This document shows, piece by piece, positions 22,464-30,717 of a stretch of 34,275 nucleotides of DNA. The notes below the pieces were generated by a model, which worked only from the letters and a program-made list of their open reading frames with translations, did no database searches and was not told the origin of the DNA. A program made the translations under genes and the position numbers. How positions within the stretch are numbered: position 1 is the first letter of the stretch; every line of letters begins with the position of its first letter. The stretch comes from a virus: IMG/VR virus record IMGVR_UViG_3300017706_002741, positions 1-34,275 of that record; one strand, written 5' to 3'.

Positions 22464-23699
22464 TTAAGTAATTATCTTTTCAATATTATACAGCACTTCT
22501 CTTAAACTGTTAACTTTTTGATCAGCTATTTTTAAAAAACCAGGAGGGACAAAATAATTTTTTTTAAACGTCGTGTTTAAAATGCACATTTTCTTAGATA
22601 AGTTTGATATCACTTTTAAGAAGTAGTCTAACTCTCTATTAAAATTTCTATTGATAATGTATTCGGGTAAATAGACATTTGCTGACTTTACATTAAAATT
22701 TTTCAACCTATTTGTTATAGGTTCAATATTGACGTCTCCTTTGCCTAGTGATTCGCTTAGACGCCTTTTTAGAAAAGTTTTGTGAGCAATTATTTTATCT
22801 GTGTTGGCCACGCTCTTTATAAGTATTTTATTTTTTAAAAATACTATTTTCTCCCCTACAGGTAATTCTTTTCTAATTTCTTGAGATATTGTTTGTCCTA
22901 ATTTGCTAGAAACAACTCCTGAATCATGAATAATTGCCAAGTCATTTAAAATATTTAGAGTTGTCTCATCAAAATTAATTGACACTGGAAGAACTTGTGT
23001 TCTTCCCTCTTTGTTGTTTTTTAAAATGTTATATTTTACTTCATCTGACATTCCATGGCAAAATATAACATATGGACGCTTATTTTTGTTTGCATTAAAC
23101 ATTAAATGGTGTATTTCACCAACAGTTTCTAAATAACCGTCTATGATTATAAAATGATAATTTTTTATTTCTAAACCACTATTATTAACATAAAACTCAA
23201 AATCATAAGAAAACTTAAAAAGAAAATCATCAACAATTTCAACTAATATCTCTTTGCCCTTATATCTCTCAATATTGATGTTTCTCTCTAAGCTGAAATT
23301 TTCAAAAATCCACCTGGCTAGATTCTTTATGTTTTTATCTTGAATTGACTTAATTAGTTTTTTCTCATGAGATTTGTTAAAAAGCTCTTTCTTTTTAACC
23401 TTTCTTTTTTTTCCAGCATAAAAGCTTTCTAAAAAATAATCTCCTAAGTGTGGGTACAAATATTCGCATTCTTTAAATTCTTTAAGGATTAGATTTTTAA
23501 GGGATGCGTCAATATTGTCGCCAGGTAAAAAATTTAAATAGTTAAGACTACTACTTTTCATAATAGACTTGTCAGAATAAAGACATGACTCATTAGACAG
23601 TTTTGAATATAGTATTTTTTGACTGTCTAAAAAGTCGTGAATTATTTCGTTAGAATAAATCTTAGTCTTAAGAGTCACGCCACAGGTTGTTGCTTGCAT
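22464..23699 (-). CDS. Divergent GroEL-like protein (apical and intermediate domains)
   Basis: A 411-residue protein; GroEL has about 545. Residues 150-290 follow the GroEL apical domain in order: ILVEIVDDFLFKFSYDFEFY (GroEL: VVEGMQFDRGYLSPYF), LEIKNYHFIIIDGYL (ELESPFILLADKKI), KRPYVIFCHGMSDEV (GKPLLIIAEDVEGEA), NILNDLAIIHDSGVVSSKLG (MLQDIATLTGGTVISEEIG). Residues 310-365 resemble the return path through the intermediate domain. The equatorial ATPase half is much reduced: the GDGTTT motif is absent, with perhaps HLGDYFLES (84-91) as a remnant. It probably does not hydrolyse ATP as GroEL does. It overlaps prkA by 32 bases and follows GAGGAG, so the two are co-expressed; it could be a clamp or adaptor for substrate binding. 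Confidence 0.6.
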   Translation of the reverse strand: MQATTCGVTLKTKIYSNEIIHDFLDSQKILYSKLSNESCLYSDKSIMKSSSLNYLNFLPGDNIDASLKNLILKEFKECEYLYPHLGDYFLESFYAGKKRKVKKKELFNKSHEKKLIKSIQDKNIKNLARWIFENFSLERNINIERYKGKEILVEIVDDFLFKFSYDFEFYVNNSGLEIKNYHFIIIDGYLETVGEIHHLMFNANKNKRPYVIFCHGMSDEVKYNILKNNKEGRTQVLPVSINFDETTLNILNDLAIIHDSGVVSSKLGQTISQEIRKELPVGEKIVFLKNKILIKSVANTDKIIAHKTFLKRRLSESLGKGDVNIEPITNRLKNFNVKSANVYLPEYIINRNFNRELDYFLKVISNLSKKMCILNTTFKKNYFVPPGFLKIADQKVNSLREVLYNIEKIIT

Positions 23700-25611
23700 A
23701 AGTTAAAATCTCCTCAGCAGAAGATTCGTTGTACCCATAGTCTTCTATGAGTGTTTGAATCATGCCTGTATACTTTTTCTTTTGGTCGTCGTCTCTAGAT
23801 TTTGATCTTGTGACAATTCTTGCTATGTCTTTAACAGAAGAAATTAAATATTGTTCAATTGCTTCCTTGAGTGGCCCATAAGATTTATAGTCAACAACTT
23901 CGCCTTTTCTTAATCGAGCAAACATAAAAGCTGTTACATCATTTCTAAATCCGTCTCTAGATGATCCCACTACACCTATCATTTCCTCAATTGTCCTCAT
24001 GAATTTCTCATCAGGATCTCTTTCTTCTCTAGTAATCTTATTTTTAGTTCTTGTTTTTGTTGTATAGCATTCAGCATTATCAAGATAAGTGTCAAATAAG
24101 CTTTGTGCTTGCTCTTCATATGCTGTAATAAATGCTTTTGCAATTTCTGTTTCTAGAATCTTAAGATACTCTTCTCTAATTAGCTTCTGAACAATTTCCA
24201 AATAACGAGTTTTAGCATCTTCATCAATAATTTGTTCTTTAACTTGCTTAATAAGGCTATCCATAACATTAATAGGCGTGATCATACCGCTATCAGAATC
24301 TGATAATGCTGCGTCTAAAGATTTCATAATAAATCTTGTTGAAATACCTGTCATGCCCTCATGTTTTGCTTCGTCTTTTAAATCTCTGATATCAACTTTT
24401 TTCACACGACCCTTTTCAATAATTGCTTCTCCATTATAAATTTTCATTTTAGTAAGAAGGTCACATTTGTTTGATTGCTGTAATCTGCTCATTACTGAGA
24501 ACATTGATGCAACTTTCAATGTATGCGGAGCAATATGAGCGCCTCTAAAATCAGACTTATTTAAAATCTTTTCATAGATTTTTTGTTCTTGATGTAATTC
24601 CAACACGTAAGGAACTTCAATCTTAAGAACCCTGTCTAAAATAGCCTCGTTAGTGTGTTCAGATTTAAATCTGTTCCACTCTGACTCATTACAATGAGAT
24701 AATATAACGCCATCAAAATAAAGCATATCGTTCTTACCTGGCGAAGGTACACGCTTTTCTTGCGTTGCTGTTAACATTGTATGTAAGAATTCAATTTCAT
24801 TCTTAAACACTTCTACAAATTCAACTATCCCACGGTTACCAACGTTAAACGCACCGTTAAGAGAAAGGACTCTAGGATCATCTTCAGGATAAAGATCTAG
24901 TTTACTAATGTCTTCAGTTCCAATTAACACAGAAGTATCTTGAGAATTTGCGTCCATCGGTGGTACAACTGCTATACCTCTTCTACCTCTCTGAGAAAAC
25001 CCAGTTTCTTTGACAGGAAACTTTTCATATTCACCATTAAATTCGTTCATTAGTCTGTGACGACATACTGGGCAAAGATCGCCCTCAATATGCACACCTA
25101 AAATTTCTTCAAATTTAGATCTGAGGCTTCTAGGTAACAGGTGAAGGGGTTCTTCTCTAATAGGGCAACCTTCTAAGTAGTAGTAGTTATCAGCATTACT
25201 TTCCAAGGCACGCTTAACTGATTCAACCAATGCTGATTTTCCTGCACCCACCGGTCCCATCAAGAGAAGAACTTGTCTGCTTTCTTCACCTTTAAAAGCA
25301 GCAGACTTTAAAAACCGCATCAACTTATTTGTTACAGTCTCCATCCCAAAAAACTCTTTTTCAAAGTATTCATATTTTCTTATTTTGTCACCGTTAAAAA
25401 TATCCCGATAATCTTCAGAATCTACATCTAATGTCTCGAAACCTTGGTTAGAAATTGATTCGTAAAGCCTCTTGTGCGCTAATTTAACGCTCTCAGGTTT
25501 TTTCTCTACTAAGCTCAAATAATCTAAGAAAGTTCCTTCAAACTTTTCTTTTTTCTTCGCTTTTCTCTGATTGGCAATCAGATCAAGGAAATCATTTTTT
25601 TTGCGTGCCAT
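23668..25611 (-). CDS. prkA: PrkA-family serine protein kinase (YeaG-like)
   Basis: A 647-residue protein, the size of E. coli YeaG (644). The AAA-type domain has Walker A GPVGAGKSAL at 119-128; CPVC near 180 and long helical segments follow. The second half (after about 400) corresponds to the PrkA kinase domain, with ATPF-like blocks such as GMTGISTRFIMKSLDAAL and DPDEKFMRTIEEMI. PrkA phosphorylates serine residues and takes part in starvation and stationary-phase responses in bacteria. ATG 25611 is chosen over GTG 25620, because GAGGTG lies six bases ahead of it and only two ahead of the GTG. It is in an operon with SpoVR and YeaH, as their bacterial relatives are co-regulated. Confidence 0.95.
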   Translation of the reverse strand: MARKKNDFLDLIANQRKAKKKEKFEGTFLDYLSLVEKKPESVKLAHKRLYESISNQGFETLDVDSEDYRDIFNGDKIRKYEYFEKEFFGMETVTNKLMRFLKSAAFKGEESRQVLLLMGPVGAGKSALVESVKRALESNADNYYYLEGCPIREEPLHLLPRSLRSKFEEILGVHIEGDLCPVCRHRLMNEFNGEYEKFPVKETGFSQRGRRGIAVVPPMDANSQDTSVLIGTEDISKLDLYPEDDPRVLSLNGAFNVGNRGIVEFVEVFKNEIEFLHTMLTATQEKRVPSPGKNDMLYFDGVILSHCNESEWNRFKSEHTNEAILDRVLKIEVPYVLELHQEQKIYEKILNKSDFRGAHIAPHTLKVASMFSVMSRLQQSNKCDLLTKMKIYNGEAIIEKGRVKKVDIRDLKDEAKHEGMTGISTRFIMKSLDAALSDSDSGMITPINVMDSLIKQVKEQIIDEDAKTRYLEIVQKLIREEYLKILETEIAKAFITAYEEQAQSLFDTYLDNAECYTTKTRTKNKITREERDPDEKFMRTIEEMIGVVGSSRDGFRNDVTAFMFARLRKGEVVDYKSYGPLKEAIEQYLISSVKDIARIVTRSKSRDDDQKKKYTGMIQTLIEDYGYNESSAEEILTYASNNLWRDS

Positions 25612-25674
25612 GTATATCACCTCTCCTTATAGTAAATTTATACAATGTTATCTCTTGACTGTTAATAATTAATT

Positions 25675-27021
25675 TTATATTTCCCAAAGCTCATCCTCAA
25701 TGACTGTATATAGTACGACCTCATCCTTCCAAAGATTTTTTACGTGACTAATCACATTGTCAGCGTAGTCTAAGTCTAGATCTCTACCGTCGTGCTCATG
25801 TTTTAATACTAGTTTTCCGCTTTTACCAACTCTATCAACATATATGTGAGGGATCATGTTGATACCTGTATTTTTAATTAAATCGTCCCGCACAGTTTTC
25901 CAGTCATCATGATCAGAAACTTCACTTATCGATGCACTTCCGTCTTTGTGGTTTGTATAAGAGAATAAATTTAACTCTCTAAAATCTTCTTCATCTAGAA
26001 ATAATCTAATAGCAGAAACGTCATCATGTATTTCTCGCACTTCAAAACATTTTTCTATACCAAATTCGCGCTCAATTTTTTGAAAAATATAAAAGCCTAC
26101 GTGATAAGGATTGACGCCTCCTAAGTGAGGCCTTACAACAGCATTGTGCATCTTAAGAAAAGGTATATGTAAGTTGTCTGAAAGATTTAGCTCATGCAAT
26201 ATTTTATAGTGCCAAAAAGAAGCCCATCCCTCATTTAGGATTTTTGTTTGAATTTGTGGCATAAAATACCAGCTTTCTTGTTTGACAATTTCTAAAATAT
26301 CTAATTGCCAATCAGAAAACTTATGAGAAGAATACTCTGTTAAAAAAGAAAGAATATCATGATCAGGCTCAAGCAAAGTATGTTCATCTTCAAGATCATC
26401 AAAATCTAGGACAATACCTTTCTCTTTAAAAGCATTAAATTTTAAAATATGCTTCTCTTTAATCTGCTCTTTCGTTTGTCTTTTAGTGTTGTATCTATTT
26501 GTTTGGTATTTTATTGCATGAAGATTGTCTAGAAAGTCTTCAACTTTATCAGGACCAATTAGTGGATCTTCAATGTACTTCTGAATTCTTTTTCTTGCGT
26601 TTCGCATCCTAGTAACAATATTATCAGGGTCTGTATGTTTAAACATTCTGTTGTTTTTAAAAAAGTCACTGTGTCCTACACAATGAGCCATAATTAAAAC
26701 TTGCAAATAAAAGTCATTTTGGAGCATCAAGTATGCTATTGACGGATTAGAATTTATAATAAGCTCATAAGGTAGTCCACTTTGACCCATATTATACATT
26801 GTGTATGTTCTCTCAAAAGACTTGCCAAAAGACCAATGATTATAATGGCTAGGCATTCCATGATATGACATGTGCCCGATCATTTCAAAATAATCGCAAG
26901 TTTCATAAGTTATTTCGTGCCAATCCAATCCGTGACTCTTAGCGATGGCACAGATTTTTTCATCCCAAACCTTTAGGTCATCTAATGTATAAGAAGAATA
27001 GTCTTTAGACGTTAATGTCAT
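25675..27021 (-). CDS. SpoVR-family protein (YcgB-like)
   Basis: A 448-residue protein (YcgB is about 510). Blocks that identify the family are WHEITYETCDYFEMIGHMSY, HWSFGKSFERTY, YELIINSNPSIAYLM and AHCVGHSDFFKNN, then LNEGWASFWHYKILH, NPYHVGFYIFQKIE and YVDRVGKSGKLVLKHEHDGR. The His/Glu/Asp-rich motifs (ICAIAKSH, HCVGH, NEGWASFWHY) look like a metalloprotein core. SpoVR is co-regulated with PrkA and YeaH in proteobacteria; its biochemical role is unsettled. ATG 27021 follows GGAGG by five bases and is preferred; a start at 27063 would lie deep in the YeaH gene. The overlap with yeaH is then 17 bases. Confidence 0.93.
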   Translation of the reverse strand: MTLTSKDYSSYTLDDLKVWDEKICAIAKSHGLDWHEITYETCDYFEMIGHMSYHGMPSHYNHWSFGKSFERTYTMYNMGQSGLPYELIINSNPSIAYLMLQNDFYLQVLIMAHCVGHSDFFKNNRMFKHTDPDNIVTRMRNARKRIQKYIEDPLIGPDKVEDFLDNLHAIKYQTNRYNTKRQTKEQIKEKHILKFNAFKEKGIVLDFDDLEDEHTLLEPDHDILSFLTEYSSHKFSDWQLDILEIVKQESWYFMPQIQTKILNEGWASFWHYKILHELNLSDNLHIPFLKMHNAVVRPHLGGVNPYHVGFYIFQKIEREFGIEKCFEVREIHDDVSAIRLFLDEEDFRELNLFSYTNHKDGSASISEVSDHDDWKTVRDDLIKNTGINMIPHIYVDRVGKSGKLVLKHEHDGRDLDLDYADNVISHVKNLWKDEVVLYTVIEDELWEI

Positions 27022-28180
27022 ATTTACCTCCAAACAATTTGGCAAACTCTGGCCAAATATCATTTTTGTCTCTAATTTTGCATATCTTAAAAGAGTCTGT
27101 CTCTAAGACGCTAAAAATCTCTGCCATTTCTTGACCCCAGAGAGTCTCTTGTTCAGGTTTGATCTGAATATAACCAGATAGCTGACTAATGCTTGAGAGC
27201 TTTTTCATTTTATTTAGAGCTTTTTCGTTGTCTTCTGACCAATTGTCTCCGTCTGAGCAATGGAATGTGTATATATTCCAGCTAGAAGGTGAAAATCTTT
27301 CATCAATGATTTCTTCAGCCAATGAAAGACCAGAAGAAATAAACGTTCCTCCACTTGATGCTTTTTTAAAGAAATCATCTTCATTAACTTCATTTGCGAC
27401 AGTTGTGTGTGATATGAAAACAATTTCTACGTTTTGATATTTATATCTTAGAAACTGGTACAGCAAAAAAAAGAATGATCTTGCTAAAAACTTCTTCCTC
27501 TTACCCATTGAACCAGAAACGTCCATTATCATGAATATAACTGCATTTGTAATTGGTTTGCGTTTAACTTCAATGTGTTTGTATTTTAAGTCATCTTCGT
27601 GAAACGGAAATCTTTCCTCACTTTCTGGATCATACGTACCATTTTTAATTGCTTGATTTTTTCTTCGAATTTTATTTTTAAGCGTTTCTTTTTTAGAGAG
27701 TCTTGCTCTAATCCCTTTAGTTCTGTATCCTTTTCTTTTAATTTTTTCTGTAAAAATATTAGATGTACTCTTTTTAGCAAGTTCAGGTAAATTTAGATCG
27801 TCAAATAAGTAAGATGCTAACTCATCTAGAGATATTTCAACATCATAATATTCTTCACCTTTATCTTTACCTGCCTTATTAGGCTTGCCACCTTGACCTT
27901 TTTGATTTGGTTTTTTTACTACCTGGCCTTTTTCAATGTCTTGGCCTTGAGCAGAACCAACTCCTTTTGAATTGTTACCTTGATCAAAAATAAACTGGTA
28001 CTCTTTTATGCCTCTGACAGGTATGCGTATCTTTTTCTTGCCATCTTGACCAATAATGCTTTCTTCTGCGACAATATCGTGAATACCTTCTTTGATAGCT
28101 TTCTCAATCTTCTTCTTGTGCCTTCTACGATCAGAAGCTGATCTATCTGCTATTGTTTCGTGCTTTTTAAAAATTGACAT
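27005..28180 (-). CDS. YeaH-family (DUF444) von Willebrand-A-domain protein
   Basis: A 391-residue protein. The N-terminus is rich in Lys and Arg (FKKHETIADRSASDRRRHKK). A low-complexity Gly/Lys/Gln segment follows at 60-110, then a basic stretch, and a VWA-like domain from about 210. Its MIDAS is MIMDVSGSMGKRKK (Asp220, Ser222, Ser224), and a later Asp lies in FHCSDGDNWSED. In E. coli yeaH follows yeaG and is controlled with it, and the protein works with PrkA in stress responses. It is the first gene of this minus-strand operon, with an AAGAGG ribosome site and TATAAT (28222-28227) upstream. Confidence 0.93.
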   Translation of the reverse strand: MSIFKKHETIADRSASDRRRHKKKIEKAIKEGIHDIVAEESIIGQDGKKKIRIPVRGIKEYQFIFDQGNNSKGVGSAQGQDIEKGQVVKKPNQKGQGGKPNKAGKDKGEEYYDVEISLDELASYLFDDLNLPELAKKSTSNIFTEKIKRKGYRTKGIRARLSKKETLKNKIRRKNQAIKNGTYDPESEERFPFHEDDLKYKHIEVKRKPITNAVIFMIMDVSGSMGKRKKFLARSFFFLLYQFLRYKYQNVEIVFISHTTVANEVNEDDFFKKASSGGTFISSGLSLAEEIIDERFSPSSWNIYTFHCSDGDNWSEDNEKALNKMKKLSSISQLSGYIQIKPEQETLWGQEMAEIFSVLETDSFKICKIRDKNDIWPEFAKLFGGKYDINV

Positions 28181-28287
28181 TAATGCCTCTTGATTTGTGT
28201 AATTTAATCGATTTATTAATAATTATATTTGGTCTATAGAAAAGGTATACGAAAAGAACTGTAGACAGCAATTATTTTAGGTGTGCA
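28181..28287. promoter_or_regulatory. Divergent promoter region between yeaH and the Lys-rich gene
   Basis: This 107-base gap separates two oppositely transcribed gene groups and must hold at least one promoter on each strand. On the minus strand a TATAAT box lies at 28222-28227, about 42 bases before yeaH; no good -35 was seen at 17 bases. On the plus strand AT-rich TATAGA and TATACG boxes precede an AGGTG ribosome site at 28280-28284, but no clear pair was found. Confidence 0.35.
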
Positions 28288-29046
28288 ATGAAAGATTTAG
28301 AAAAATTTATAATTAAAGAGCTATTAGCTGAGGCTAAAAAGAAAGAATTGTCAAAGAAGCAAAAAGAAAAAATAGATGTGGCAAAACCTTTTGGCACAAT
28401 TGACGGTGATGATTTTGAAAAACTTAGACAAAGCGAAGATTCAGAAAGTTTAGACGAGAAAAAGAAAAAAAAGCGAAAGACTAGAACAAAACCTTCAGAT
28501 GTTAAACTTACACCCGGTTATGCGGCAAATAGATCTGCAGGTGACCAATCAAAGCTACAAAAACTAATTGCGAGATTTAAAAATGCTAAAACGCAAAAAC
28601 AAAAAAAGAAAGCAATGGATGCTAGAGTTGCTTTTGAAAAAGGTCAATACAAATCAAACAAACAAAGTGTTCACAATTATGTAGCAGAGTCATCTGAATT
28701 TAATGAATTCTTAAAAGAAATAATTGACAATCTTGACGAAAAGAAGAGAAAAAAACGAAAGAAGAAAAAGAAGAAGAAGTCATCAGGTAGAAAGATATCG
28801 AGTAAAGTTGACAAGTCATTAAAAAAGAAAGCTAAAGATAGAAATGCTCCTGTTAGTGCACTTAAAGCAATCTACAGAAAAGGTATGGGCGCGTTTTACT
28901 CATCAGGGTCTAGGTCAGGTCAAAATCCTCACTCTTGGTCAATGGGAAGAGTAAACAGTGTGCTTAGAGGCGGAAAAGCAAGAAGTGTTGATGCTGCTCA
29001 GTGGAAGCAAATTCAAAAGTTTAGACAGAGAAAGAAAAAGAAATGA
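28288..29046 (+). CDS. Very basic Lys-rich protein with CTS-like leader and C-terminal phage domain
   Basis: A 252-residue protein, about one third Lys or Arg. The leader MKDLEKFIIKELLAEA ends in (L/I)xE sites (IKE, LAE). A second copy of the theme, EFNEFLKEIIDNLDEKKRKK, occurs at 138-157, and SLDEKKKKKRK at 54-64 echoes LDEKKRKKRKK at 149-159. The C-terminal segment 187-235 (APVSALKAIYRKGMGAFYSS ... WSMGRVNSVLRGGKARSVD) resembles DUF5824-like domains of marine phages. The poly-Lys parts suggest DNA contact; the leader suggests capsid targeting as in T4 internal proteins. It ends in an ATGA overlap with the kinase-like gene. Function unknown; a packaged DNA-binding protein is my inference. 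Confidence 0.75.
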   Translation: MKDLEKFIIKELLAEAKKKELSKKQKEKIDVAKPFGTIDGDDFEKLRQSEDSESLDEKKKKKRKTRTKPSDVKLTPGYAANRSAGDQSKLQKLIARFKNAKTQKQKKKAMDARVAFEKGQYKSNKQSVHNYVAESSEFNEFLKEIIDNLDEKKRKKRKKKKKKKSSGRKISSKVDKSLKKKAKDRNAPVSALKAIYRKGMGAFYSSGSRSGQNPHSWSMGRVNSVLRGGKARSVDAAQWKQIQKFRQRKKKK

Positions 29047-30008
29047 TAACAAGAAACCGTCTAAATGCACTTATAAAAGAGTCTGTTGAAAATAGCTTAG
29101 TAGGATATATCGCAGATGACCCTACTATTAAATCATCTTTAACCAATATGATGTCTAAAAAAGATTTTTTTAGAAATATGTGTAATGAAAGTCCGCTATC
29201 TAATAAAGAGACGATAAGTAACTGGATTAATCAAAACTTAAAGCCTAACAGTATGACTGAAGATGATGTAAGAGCAGGAACAGGTGCTTCGAGATTTACT
29301 TTTCATCTAGGAGACAATGATGAGTTTGTGATAAAAATTGCACATGACTTCGAGCTAGGTGTTTTTACAAACAAGAAAGAAATACAGGAGTTTATAAATT
29401 ATGGCAACTTGTTAAGTATATTTCCAAGAATGTACCTAGCAGATAAAAATAGTTTTGAGTGGCTAGTATTAGAAAGAGTTGACGTACCGTCTAGCAGGAA
29501 CGCTGAAGCTGAACTTGGAGAGGTAATTAAAAACGACTATCCAGAAGTTTTTTCTAATTTTCCACTATGGTTAAGCCAGAACTTACCAGAGGGACTTAAT
29601 ACAAGTGATCATATTAAAATATTATTAGAAGATGTGCCTACCAATTCAGTATTTATGCATGTGCCAGATTTTGGAGGTGGAACTCCAGCAGAATACTTCT
29701 ATTTTTTAATGTTTTTATACTGTTTTCCTTTTGACGGTGTGTCAACAGACATACTTGTCGACGGATTAATAGGGTCTGACCCTTTCATGATGTTTGCACA
29801 AGCAGGTTTCAAGCAAGAATACGAGGTTGTAATAAAGAACATTATAGAAAAAATGTCAGAAAACGTTTCTTTGCGCCAGTTAGCAAATGCAGTATACACC
29901 TTGGGTGTCGACGTCCTAGACTTAGGTGTAGGAAACTTAGGGATTAGTAGAATTGATGGATCTTTAAAAATAATAGACATTAGTATATTTGAAGAACCTA
30001 ATTCTTAG
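29043..30008 (+). CDS. Degenerate protein-kinase-like protein with CTS-like leader
   Basis: A 321-residue protein. After the leader MITRNRLNALIKESVE comes a segment resembling the kinase N-lobe: GTGASRFTFHLG at 79-90 (glycine loop) and EFVIKIAHDFE (Lys98 as ATP-binding Lys). Near the end VLDLGVGNLGISRIDGSLKI (Asn298) and IIDISIFE (Asp312) parallel the catalytic loop Asn and the DFG Asp. The HRD motif is not evident (DVLDLGVGN), so activity is uncertain and it may be a pseudokinase or an atypical enzyme. Similar kinase-fold proteins occur in T4-like marine phages. It is coupled to the Lys-rich gene (ATGA overlap) and overlaps the next gene tail to tail by 11 bases. Confidence 0.6.
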   Translation: MITRNRLNALIKESVENSLVGYIADDPTIKSSLTNMMSKKDFFRNMCNESPLSNKETISNWINQNLKPNSMTEDDVRAGTGASRFTFHLGDNDEFVIKIAHDFELGVFTNKKEIQEFINYGNLLSIFPRMYLADKNSFEWLVLERVDVPSSRNAEAELGEVIKNDYPEVFSNFPLWLSQNLPEGLNTSDHIKILLEDVPTNSVFMHVPDFGGGTPAEYFYFLMFLYCFPFDGVSTDILVDGLIGSDPFMMFAQAGFKQEYEVVIKNIIEKMSENVSLRQLANAVYTLGVDVLDLGVGNLGISRIDGSLKIIDISIFEEPNS

Positions 30009-30717
30009 ATTGGCCTACAGATAATTTAATATCGTATATGTTGTTTAACATATTATACAGTCTATCAATATCACCATCAGCTCTCAGTGTTTTGTATGCT
30101 ATATTTTCCTCAGACATCTCACCAGACTTTTCAAGGCCTGACTGTCTCATCTTTCTGATCTTTTGTATTAGCTGATCGATATCATCTGGATCTTTTTTGT
30201 ATTTAGATTTTTCTATAGCAGTATCAATTTTCTTCTTTATAGACAGAACTTTTTTCTGGACATCATTTTCGCTGAACTTATCAACAAACTTTTTAGGTTT
30301 GACGACCCACTCATCATTCTTTATTGAATACACGCCTGACGATTTGTGTGGTTCGTCATCATCTTGCGGATAAAGTTCAACTTCTACAGACTCAACTTTA
30401 ATATCGTGCTTGTCGTTCCAGTACTGCCTTTTAGCTTTTAAAAACTCTTCAACAAGGTCGATATCTCTATTGATGCTTTGCTTGTCAATAATAATATGCA
30501 AATCAATGTCAGAATATCGTGTGTAATTGTAATTTGCAAAAGAGCCTGTAAATGTAATATCGATGACGTCAATCTCAATCCCTAAGTAATCAACAAACTC
30601 ATTTGCAATAACAAGTAATCTTTCTCTCACAGACGGTCTTAGTTCTTCATCGACCCAAAATTTCTTTGCTAAGTTTTGGTGAGGAAGGTGATTTTTTATT
30701 TTGCCAGTAATTGACAT
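29998..30717 (-). CDS. Nucleotidyltransferase (polymerase-beta-like fold)
   Basis: A 239-residue protein. ITFTGSFANYNYTRYSDIDL at 54-73 is the GSxxN...SDxDL signature with metal-binding Asp70 and Asp72. A third acidic residue lies in VESVEVELYPQD (near 110), and the C-terminal third is helical. The fold covers nucleotidyltransferases of many kinds, including antitoxin/MNT-type and drug-modifying enzymes; this version, GSFANYNYTRYSD, recurs in marine phages. The substrate is unknown. It starts inside the end of the UvsE gene (22-base overlap), with CGGAG as ribosome site. Confidence 0.75.
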   Translation of the reverse strand: MSITGKIKNHLPHQNLAKKFWVDEELRPSVRERLLVIANEFVDYLGIEIDVIDITFTGSFANYNYTRYSDIDLHIIIDKQSINRDIDLVEEFLKAKRQYWNDKHDIKVESVEVELYPQDDDEPHKSSGVYSIKNDEWVVKPKKFVDKFSENDVQKKVLSIKKKIDTAIEKSKYKKDPDDIDQLIQKIRKMRQSGLEKSGEMSEENIAYKTLRADGDIDRLYNMLNNIYDIKLSVGQSKN

